This document shows positions 55,739 to 64,000 of a stretch of DNA of 64,000 bases, in pieces. The stretch is taken from NCBI GenBank assembly GCA_950022295.1, contig OX465599.1, forward strand, positions 291,793,501 through 291,857,500. Reading direction: 5' to 3'. This DNA is from Bromus sterilis. Taxonomy: Eukaryota; Streptophyta; Magnoliopsida; Poales; Poaceae. The translations under genes and the position numbers were made by a program. The notes below the pieces were generated by a model. The model saw only the letters and a program-made list of their open reading frames with translations, did no database searches and was not told the DNA's origin. Each line of letters begins with the position of its first letter. Position 1 is the first letter of the stretch.

Positions 55739-58420
55739 TCATCTAAAAACAAAATTGCATTTAACAGTACATAGAGCAAAAATTTCTTTTCTCTGTTTTT
55801 TTATTCTTATTTTCCTTTTTCCCTCTCCTTTTTTTTCTTCTTCCTTCTTCCTAGCTTCTTCCTCTTTTCTTCTCCCCAAGATAGAGTTCGGTAGAACTGT
55901 GTAGTGTGCTTGAGACCAAGAATGTCCGTCCCTGCATATTATTGAGTCCCTTCCAATCGTGTCTTTTCCAGTCAGTCTCCCCTCATACCGCGATTCAGGT
56001 AGACCAATCTTCTTAAGGCCAGGAATGAAGTCGACACAAAACGCAATGACATCCTCTGTTTGATGGTCCATGGAGATGCTTCCTTCTGGCCTAGCACGGT
56101 TACGGACATATTTCTTCCGAACTCCCATGAACCTCTCAAAGGGGAACATATTGTGTAGAAATACGGGGCCCAGAATGAAAATCTCGTCGACTAGATGAAC
56201 TAGGACGTGCGTCATGATATTGAAGAAGGATAGTGGGAACACCAGCTCGAAACTGACAAGACATTGCGCCACATCACTCCTTAGCCTTGGTAGGATTTCT
56301 GGATCGATCACCTTCTGAGAGATTGCATTGAGGAATGCACATAGCTTAACAATGGCTAATCGAACGTTTTCCGGTAGAAGCCCCCTCAATGCAACCGGAA
56401 GCAGTTGTGTCATAATCACGTGGCAGTCATGAGACTTTAGGTTCTGAAACTTTTTCTCGACCATATTTATTATTCCCTTTATATTCGACGAGAAGCCAGA
56501 CGGGACCTTCATACTGAGTAGGCATTCAAAGAAGATTTCCTTCTCTTCTTTGGTAAGAGCGTAGCTGGCAGGACCTTCATACTGCTTTGGAGGCATGCCG
56601 TCTTTTTCGTGCAAACGTTGCAGGTCCTCCCGTGCCTCCGGTGTATCTTTTGTCTTACCATACACGCCCAAGAAGCCTAGCAGGTTCACGCAAAGGTTCT
56701 TCGTCACGTGCATCACGTCGATTGAAGAGCGGACATCTAGGTGTTTCCAGTAGGGTAGGTCCCAAAATATAGATTTCTTCTTCCACATGGGTGTGCGTCC
56801 CTCGTCATCATTCGGAACAGATAGTCCGTCGGGACCCTTTCCAAATATTACGTGTAAATCATTGACCATAGCAAGTACGTGATCACCGGTACGCATGGCG
56901 GGCTTCTTCCGGTGATCTGCCTCGCCTTTGAAATGCTTGCCTTTCTTACGACATTGATGGTTGGTCGGAAGAAATCGACGATGCCCCAGGTACACATTCT
57001 TCCTGCATTTGTCCAGGTATATACTTTCGGTGTCAGCTAAACAGTGCGTGCATGCGTGGTATCCCTTGTTTGTCTGTCCTGAAAGGTTACTGAGAGCAGG
57101 CAAATCATTGATGGTTACAAACAGCAACGCATGCAGGTCAAATTCCTCCTGTTTGTGCTCATCCCACACACGTACACCGTTTCCATTCCACAGCTGTAAA
57201 AGTTCTTCAACTAATGGCCTTAGGTACACATCAATGTCGTTGCCGGGTTGCTTAGGGCCTTGGATGAGAACTGGCATCATAATGAACTTCCGCTTCATGC
57301 ACACCCAAGGAGGAAGGTTATACATGCATAGAGTCACGGGCCAGGTGATGTGATTGCTCCTCTACTCCCCGAAAGGATTAATGCCATCCGCGCTTAAACC
57401 AAACCATACGTTCCTTGGGTCATCTCCAAACTCAGCCCGGTACTTTCTCTCGATTTTTCTCCACTGCGACCCATCAGCGGGGTGTCTCAAATTCCCGTCT
57501 TTCTTACGGTCTTCATTGTGCCATCGCATCAACTTGGCATGCTCTTTGTTCATGAACAGACGTTTCAACCGTGGTATTATAGGAGCATACCACATCACTT
57601 TGGCAGGAACCCTCTTCCTGGGGGGCTCGCCGTCAACATCACCAGGGTCATCTCGTCTGATCTTATACCGCAATGCACCGCATACCGGGCATGCGTTCAA
57701 ATCCTCGTACGCATCGCGGTAGAGGATGCAGTCATTAGGGCATGCATGTATCTTATGCGCCTCCAATCCTAGAGGGCATACGACCTTCTTTGTTGCGTAC
57801 GTACTGTCGGGCAATTCGTTATCCTTTGGAAGCCTCTTCTTAAATATTTTCAGTACATCCTCAAATCCCTTGTCAGGTATACCATACTTTGCCTTCCACT
57901 ACAGCAGTTCCAGTACTGTATCGAGCTTTGTGTTGCCATCTTCGCAATTGGGGTACAACCCTTTTTTGTGATCCTCTAACATCCGATCGAACTTCAGCTT
58001 CTCCTTTTCACTTTCACACTGTCTCCTTGCATCAACAATGACCCGGCGGAGATCATCATCAGGCACATCGTCCGGTTCCTCTTGATCTTCATCGGGCACA
58101 TCGTCCGCTTCCCCCGTTGCAGCATCACCGTATTCAGGGGGCACATAGTTGTCACCGTACTCTTCTTCTTCGCCGTCTTCCATCATAACCCCTATTTCTC
58201 CGTGCTTGGTCCAAACATTATAGTGTGGCATGAATCCCTTATAAAGCAGGTGGGTGTGAATGGTTTGTCGGTCAGAGTAAGACTTCGTATTCCCACATGT
58301 AGGGCATGGACAACACATAAAATCATTCTGCTTGTTTTCCTCAGCCAGTTCGAGAAACTCATGCACGCCGTTAATGTACTGGGAGGTGTGTCTGTCACCG
58401 TACATCCATTGCCGGTTCAT
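55739..58420 (-). pseudogene. CACTA TNP2-type transposase with two in-frame TAG codons
   Basis: ATG 58420 opens an N-terminal domain with CCPCPTCGNTKSYS, matching the transposase-associated zinc-type domain (PF13963-like). The frame meets TAG at 57899-57901, continues in frame to NELPDSTYATKKVVCPLG and CPVCGALRYK, meets TAG at 57362-57364 just after SADGINPFGE, and is then open to 55739. That last part has the Transposase_21 features (KGYHACTHCL, WDLPYWKHLDVRSSIDVMH) and a DUF4218-like segment (SHDCHVIMTQLLPVALRG, FPFERFMG). After AHYTVLPN it diverges into a Lys/Glu-rich tail, so the usual C terminus is missing. About 893 codons with no frameshift. It would have bound and cut the CACTA ends in the nucleus. 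Confidence 0.85.
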
Positions 58421-58596
58421 CTGCGTGCATTATATATAATTAAGTGTGTCAAAAACCATTATATATAGAACATCATGAATAGATAAGTGACCAAATTAAT
58501 AGAAGTTCATCATCACAGTAAAACCAAAGTACATACATAGTTCTCATTGAACAACATACAGCTCTCCAGAGCATCTAACTAAGGCATACATCGAAA

Positions 58597-59040
58597 CTAT
58601 GTAAAATATTTCAATGCAACAACAAATGCGATCATAATCGCAACGAAGGTAACAATTGAACCAACGGCATAATGATACCAAGCCTCGGTATCAATTGCAT
58701 ATTTTCTAATCTTTCTAATCTTCAAGCGCATTGCATCCATCTTGATCTTGTTATCATTGATGATATCCGCAACATGCAACTCCAATAGCATCTTCTCCTC
58801 CTCAATTATTTTTATTTTTTCCTTCAAGTTATTGTTTTATTCTTCAACTAAATTTAACCTCTCGACAATAGGGTCGGTAGGAATTTCCGGTTCAACTACC
58901 TCCTAGATAAATAAATATGTCACGTTGGTCGGCATAATTGTCATAAACAAAAAATGAACCAAATAGTTATAAAAGATAATATATACCACATCTGAATCAT
59001 AGACATGACGAGGACCGACATGTGCAGGTACCATAACCAT
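58597..59040 (-). pseudogene. CACTA-borne small coiled-coil/transmembrane protein, two exons, one stop
   Basis: Exon 1 (59040-58987) reads from ATG through VPAHVGPRHVYDSDV; donor GTATAT and acceptor TATCTAG place exon 2 at 58902-58597 in phase. Exon 2 starts EVVEPEIPTDPIVERLNLVEE, hits TAA at 58837-58839, then continues in frame through a Lys/Glu-rich coiled coil (KEKIKIIEEEKMLLELHV), DAMRLKIRKIRKYAI, EAWYHYAVGS and a hydrophobic span (IVTFVAIMIAFVVALKYF) at the C terminus. That is a tail-anchored membrane protein of about 120 residues. I recall similar ORFs in wheat CACTA elements. Its role is unknown. One nonsense codon makes this copy defective unless a start after it is used. Confidence 0.7.
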
Positions 59041-59427
59041 CGCACTATATAATAAAAAGCAATAATAAAAAGCAATAAGAAAATTAGACAAGTATATATC
59101 TAATCATAAAAGTAAGAATTACTTTCTTTTAGAAAGAAAATAAGAACAAGAGGCTCACTACGGTGGTGCCGGCGACGAGATTGGCAAGGCCGATCGACGG
59201 TGGTGAAGACGGGTACGAGACGTGATAAATCGCTAAACCTAGACAAATCTTGAGGAAAACGGAGCTTGGAGGTCGAGTTTGGAGAGGAGAAAGCTTAAGT
59301 AGTGTGGCTCGGGCATTTCATCGAACACATCATGTGCATTGGAGGTGAGCTAGAGCACCAGAACGCCCTCCCTTGCGCTCCTCGAAAAAACAGAGCACCA
59401 GTGGAGTGCTCTGCTGATGGCGAGGGG

Positions 59428-59435
59428 TATATATA
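59428..59435 (-). promoter_or_regulatory. Candidate TATA box of the CACTA right end
   Basis: On the minus strand GGCTATATATACCCC lies just inside the right subterminal repeats and about 390 bp before the first gene's ATG (59040). The CACTA genes all read leftward from here, as in En/Spm where the promoter is in the transposon end. Confidence 0.55.
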
Positions 59436-59447
59436 GCCAAATCGTTA

Positions 59448-59688
59448 GTCCCGGTTTGTGGCAGGAACCGGTACTAATGGACAGCCTTTCGTCCCGGGTT
59501 GAGCCACAAACCGAGACTAGTGGTTGTGGGCCAGGAGCGAGGACCATTGGTCCCGGTTCTTGTCTGGAATCGGGACATATGCCCCCAGACGAACCGGGAC
59601 CAATGTCCCACGAGGCCCGGCCGGCCCTCGGGCGCACGAACCGGGACGTATGATCACCATGGGTCCCGGTTCGTGGCACAACCGAGAC
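59448..59688. repeat. Right subterminal GTCCCGGTT / AACCGGGAC motifs
   Basis: At least eight full or near copies alternate in orientation (GTCCCGGTTTGTGG, AACCGGTAC, GTCCCGGGTTGAG, AACCGAGAC, GTCCCGGTTCTTG, GAACCGGGAC twice, GTCCCGGTTCGTGG). They are denser than at the left end, with several single-base variants. Confidence 0.85.
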
Positions 59689-59721
59689 TAATGGGTTGGA
59701 GAGGCCTGAACCAAAGCCCTG

Positions 59722-59734
59722 TTTTCTACTAGTG
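59722..59734 (-). repeat. Right terminal inverted repeat of CACTA
   Basis: TTTTCTACTAGTG, the exact inverse of 50734-50746, followed by TTG. Confidence 0.95.
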
Positions 59735-59737
59735 TTG

Positions 59738-61558
59738 TGGGATGGAGGTCGGTTCGCCTACGGAGCAGCATCGATTGCGAACAATAGGTTTGCTGAATAA
59801 GTCGGGTGTACCGGCGTTGTAAGATGTGATTACGACCATCACCTCTCCTCATTCCTGTGGTGGTGAGGGGCTATGCGCCGATTTGTACCCCATAAAAGCT
59901 ATCACTTTTAGCCTTTCTGGTATTGTGAGTGATGAGTCGACCGAGCCGTTAGTGCGGCGAGGCGGAGGGTGGTTTCGTACTCCAACATTGGCCGACGCCT
60001 CTATGCACGTCATATAAGTGCAAGGATTGATCAGTGGAGCGCCGTCGATCAAATAAACTTTATGAATAAATACAATCGGTTCAGACGATCGGCGTAGTTC
60101 GCCGGATATCAGTTGCTCTTGACCGTCGAAAATCCAAAGCCAATGAAAATTAAGAACGGTCCTTCTAATCACCGATATCATTTGAAACTAGGTTGTCAAT
60201 GACAATGTGCTGCTCAGCTCCGAAGACGACGACGTACAAATACGAAGAAGAAATCTCGATCGATACGATACGAGCGGATATAAATGTCTGGACGTCTAGT
60301 CACAGTCCGGAACGCCGCCTGGCCGTCGTGGTGGACGATTGCAGGTCTGTCGGGAAGATTCGGCAGTCGTCGCCGGTCGCAATCTGCGTACGACGGACGG
60401 ACCGACCGACCGCGACGCGCGCCATGGCAATGGCTGGGTGAACTCAACTCCACCCGCAGACCACCACTCCGAATGTGATTCCACTTTCCACTCGGTTAAT
60501 ATACGAGCAGCTACGTACGTACACCGCTGTTTCCTCCCAAAGTCTACGCGTCGTGTGCGTGTATCGTACTACCAGTAGTATCTACCTGGGCTCTAGCTGG
60601 AAATACTGTATGGATCTCATACATGTACTCTCCGGCACGGCTCTGTCTGCACCTTTTTTCTTCTTCCGATACAATATTCTCCGGTGCTTTGAAAACAGGG
60701 GGGCTACCGTCTAGTGCCCTTTTGTTTTGTGCGACCGAAGGGCTGGCGATCCCGCGGTCGTGCACGGCACTGCGCACGTACGCGATGTGCGATAAGTCAG
60801 GCGCGCGACTGCGACCGCGAGTTTAATTTGTGTGGATAAGTCGCGCAGAAATCTCACTTGTTGACTGACTGACTGATGAGGATGAGCCAACATGCAGCTA
60901 CGTCCTGGTCTTCCTTCTGGGGTGCGCAAGCACCAAATCGGTAGCATTGCTGTCCACCATTCGAATCGTCTTCGTTTTGCCAAGATTTTCCAGTCTTGCT
61001 GGGCCTGGAAAACCCAATATTGGCTACTTTTTTTCGAGCAGGACCGAAGATTCGGTTCGTCGCATTGATCATGTGCGCCATTTTTTTCCTCCTCCTCTCA
61101 CATGCTCCTCCTCCTTTTCCCTCGACGCGAGCCGCCATGACTGCCTCCTCCTTCCTCTCCCCCGACACGAGCCGCCATGTCCTCCTCCACCTACCTCTCC
61201 CCCAACATGAGTTGCTATGGCCTACGTTATATTTTGCTAGAACGCATAACTATCATAGTATTTTTTGCTACAACCATTTTTTTTTGCTACATACATTTAC
61301 GGCTAAGCTGCAACCTATAATGTTGATAAATTTTTGCCGCGATTGATGTTTTGCGACGTCCGGCGAGGAATTTTTTTCTACACCATTTCACGACGGGGTT
61401 GTAACCCTCGACGACGGTGATGATGATTTTTGCTACATCCGTCTTTGCTTTTTGCTACGATATGCATGATTTTTTGTCTACATCCATATGCGAGATCATT
61501 TCACCATAATCGCCGACACAAATGTTGTGACCTACAATGATAAGCTACTATCGGTGGC
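59738..61558. other. Unclassified DNA right of CACTA
   Basis: The part to about 60860 is moderately GC-rich with no sustained domain-bearing frame (frames of 60-110 codons on both strands, such as 59849-60181 minus, show nothing I recognise). From about 61215 to 61470 the phrase TTTTTGCTAC recurs five or so times with T-rich runs. No element ends were found. Confidence 0.45.
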
Positions 61559-62230
61559 GATAGCGTCAATTTTTTCGTTGCATAAGGTAGCCAATAAAGC
61601 ACTGGTGAGCGCGGGATGGCCAAAGTCGAGCGTGTAGATTCTTCTTTTTCCTGCGCATGAGTGCGTAAAGAGGAGGATGGCAGCAAAGACCTAGTCCCGC
61701 GTCTATCACGCCAATTGTTGAACAAAGTTTGCTGCAACCGGCTTCTGGTTTGCTGGAACCATCGCTGAAGTTTGCTTCCTTAGGCCGACGCCCAGCATCA
61801 GCCTTTTTATATGGGAAGTCTGTGTACAGTGGGCTCGGCTACATACCACCGAGATAATCTTTCGCTCAAGCTCTTGTGTTGTTGTTTTTTTGTTTCCCCC
61901 GATTTGTTACTTTTTGTTTTTCTTTTCTTTTTCATTTTGGAATTTTTTTTTACTACTGACAATATACAGTAAAAAAATTAATATATGGTGAACATTCTTG
62001 AATAAACATAGGACTTTTCTTCTACAAGCTAAAATATTAAATATACTGTGATTTTTTATACCGACCAAAAAAAATTAACGTCGATTTTTTAATATACACT
62101 AAGCTTGATTATATTATGCAATGACCATTTTTTAATACAAAGTACCATGGTTTTAGTATATGATGAATAATTCTTTAATACACACTGATTTGTTTTTAAC
62201 ATTGAATGAACATTTTTTATATACCATGGA
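61559..62230 (+). repeat. Copy 1 of a diverged direct duplication
   Basis: It opens GATAGCGTCAATTTTTTCG and contains GAGGAGGATGGCAGCAAAGAC, TGGGAAGTCTGTGTACAGTG and an AT-rich part with TTTTTTAATATACACTAAGC. Each block has a counterpart, in order, at 63055-63960. It contains no gene. Confidence 0.65.
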
Positions 62231-63054
62231 GTACTAACCATTCTAAAATAAAATATTTTTATAAATAACTTTTTAGTATCTAAAAATATAAAAATAAAAT
62301 TTTGTTTTCAAAAACCCGACCTAAAAACGGAAACTAACAAAATGTTTACTAGAAGTGTGCCCAATAGAGCGCTCCTTAGAAAAATTCTTATTCCGCTCGC
62401 AGCAAAATCTAACATTTTTTTTTTGGAAAACACTATTACGATTTTTTCATTATGAAAATTGTTAGTCATTTATTTTAAGAAAAAAAATATGTAATACGAA
62501 AAAGTACGACATGGTTTTAAAAATCTAATAATGTCAATCCCTTTTATATAAAATGTTTTTGACACAAATTTAAATTTTCTTACGTTACATAAAAAAATGC
62601 TTATACAATATAATAAAGATGTTCGTGTAATTAAAAAAGGTTATGCACGTTAAAAAAGGCAATTAGATTTTTTAAAACTTCTATGAGTTTGAAAATTTTA
62701 TTCGTGATATTTTTTTTAAAAATGTCAGCGTAATGTGAAAAATATATTTTGTACCATAAAAAAATGTAACTGATAGTTAAAGAAACATTTACGCATAAAA
62801 AATATAATGTAGTTTCTAAATAAATATTACCATGTTTTAAAAATGTACATGAAATTTAAAAAATATTTTTACCACGTTCAGGTAGGTTCAAAATGTTTAT
62901 TTGTGTCAAAAAAATGTACGTGACGTTTAAAGATTTATTTGTATATTTACAAACAAATTTCTATGATTTTTTGAAATGTTTATATATTGTAAAATATGTA
63001 TATATAGTTCATAAAAATGCGTATTGCCATTAAAAATTGTATAACGTGTATTGT
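62231..63054. other. AT-rich non-coding spacer
   Basis: Long A/T runs, no frame above about 60 codons, and no repeat ends recognised. Confidence 0.6.
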
Positions 63055-63960
63055 GATAGCATCAACTTGTTTGCTGCACGGAGTGGACGACAAAGCGTGG
63101 GCGGGCGGTGGGTGGCCAAGCGCGAGCACATATCCTTCTTTTTTTTGCGCGTGAATGCATAAAGAGGAAGATGGCAGCAACGACCTAGACCTAGCTCTCT
63201 ATCAGGCCAATTGACAAACAAAAATTGTGGCAATCGGCTTCTTGTTTGCCGAAACCATCACCGAATGTCGCTGCATGAGGCGACCATCGAAAAGTTTTGC
63301 TAACCGGCCAACTGACACTCGGCACCAACCTATTTTTATGTGGGAAGTCTGTCTATAGTGGAGTCGGTTATATACCGCCGCGGAAATCTTATTTGACGCT
63401 CGTAGTGCAGTAGGACGATCTTTAGCTCAAATTGATTATTTGTTATTTTGAAATTTTCACAATATCTGGATTACTTATTGAACATATTTAAATCCTTAAT
63501 GAAATATTCTAAGAACATTATGAAATATTTTTACATACACATTGATCTTTTTTGTTATATAATTTGAGAATACTTAAAATACAATGATTTCAAAAATATA
63601 CCTCAAAACATAAATTATATGATGAAAAAAATTCAATGCACATCAAATATTTTTAGTACTCCCTCTGATCCATATTACTTGTCTTAAAATGGATGTATCT
63701 AGATGCATTTTTGTGATAGATACATCAATTTTAGGACAAGTAATATGGATCGGAGGAAGTACATAAATTGAACATTTTTTAATCTACACTAAACTTTATT
63801 GTATTATGCGATGCTTTTATTTTAATACATACCACCTTTTTTAGGTACACATTTAACTTTTTACAATATACACTAAACTTGCTTCAATTTTACGATGAAT
63901 ATTTATTTAATACAAATTGAATATTTTATTAATATTGAATGAATATTTTTTAGTATACAT
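63055..63960 (+). repeat. Copy 2 of the direct duplication, interrupted by a MITE
   Basis: It opens GATAGCATCAACTTGTTTGC and contains GAGGAAGATGGCAGCAACGAC, TGGGAAGTCTGTCTATAGTG and TTTTTTAATCTACACTAAAC, about 1.5-1.6 kb after the copy 1 blocks once the MITE is discounted. It may run past the window end. Confidence 0.65.
63659..63759. mobile_element. Stowaway MITE, 101 bp
   Basis: Inverted ends CTCCCTCTGATCC and GGATCGGAGGAAG flank a hairpin-forming middle (TTACTTGTCTTAAAAT... against ...TTTTAGGACAAGTAAT). TA dinucleotides at 63657-63658 and 63760-63761 are the target duplication, as expected for Tc1/mariner-type MITEs. The inverted arms are nearly identical. Confidence 0.93.
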
Positions 63961-64000
63961 TGAAGTTTTTTATAAAATATATACTTAAACTTTCTGAAAT

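Larger units (their letters stand above)
50734..59734 (-). mobile_element. CACTA (En/Spm) DNA transposon, 9,001 bp, complete ends
   Basis: Ends are CACTAGTAGAAAA (50734-50746) and its exact inverse (59722-59734), with a 3 bp duplication TTG (50731-50733 and 59735-59737). Both ends carry GTCCCGGTT / AACCGGGAC subterminal motifs. Three minus-strand genes lie inside: a small membrane-anchored protein, a TNP2 transposase and a second gene with a Ulp1-like protease domain. All three have nonsense or frameshift damage, so it is non-autonomous now, but its intact ends could still be recognised by a transposase from another copy. Confidence 0.95.

Noticed and set aside
59849..60181. Minus-strand frame of 110 codons
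   Set aside because: No recognisable domain, no gene-like context, and an overlapping plus frame of 63 codons (59826-60017).
61215..63054. Helitron or Mutator element
   Set aside because: No 5'-TC/CTRR-3' hairpin end, long terminal inverted repeat or target duplication was found.

Overview
Every recognisable feature in this 64 kb window is transposable-element DNA. It looks like intergenic DNA of a large grass genome, most likely the Triticeae (wheat, Aegilops or barley group). The evidence is LTRs beginning TGATACGTC or TGTTGGGAATGTGCC, primer sites TGGTATCAGAGC and TGGCGCC, a CACTA element with CACTAGTAGAAAA ends, and a TA-flanked Stowaway MITE. I found no convincing cellular gene, rRNA gene or tRNA gene. 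Family names such as Sabrina, WHAM, BARE or Sukkula are from memory and unchecked against a repeat library.

Positions 1-50150 form a nest of LTR retrotransposons that can be unpicked from target-site duplications (TSDs) and resumed sequence. The outermost element M0 (minus strand, 5' LTR 48500-50150, 3' LTR from 26475 downward) is broken twice. Its 3' LTR received R, a Sabrina/Athila-like Gypsy element (plus strand, 3' LTR 10430-25536). R contains an LTR remnant (7064-8026) that was itself hit by a degenerate Copia element (1-7063). R's 3' LTR received P (10792-24492, TSD GAAAC), and P's gag received Q (17790-22636, TSD GCAAG). M0's internal region received M1 (29240-46983, TSD ATATG). M1's 5' LTR received N, an element with LTRs of about 4.25 kb and a short non-coding interior. 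N's 5' LTR received O (39493-44136, TSD TGGGG), a solo LTR of N's own family in the opposite orientation. A later deletion removed M1's interior together with one end of N.

None of the retroelements here shows a pol reading frame. M0, P and Q keep only gag-like pseudogenes, R only a post-pol ORF remnant, and N nothing coding, so what is visible depended on enzymes from other copies or has decayed (C, R and M0 extend beyond the window). P carries on its opposite strand a gene-like unit with a TATA box, a 5'-UTR intron, seven coding exons and a PF04195-like domain, now pseudogenised.

Positions 50734-59734 hold a complete-ended CACTA transposon (13-bp inverted ends, TSD TTG) with three minus-strand genes: a small coiled-coil/membrane protein, a TNP2 transposase whose single long frame is broken by two TAG codons, and a second gene ending in a Ulp1-like (C48) protease domain with His, Asp and Cys in place. 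The last 4 kb are AT-rich non-coding DNA with a diverged direct duplication and a Stowaway MITE.
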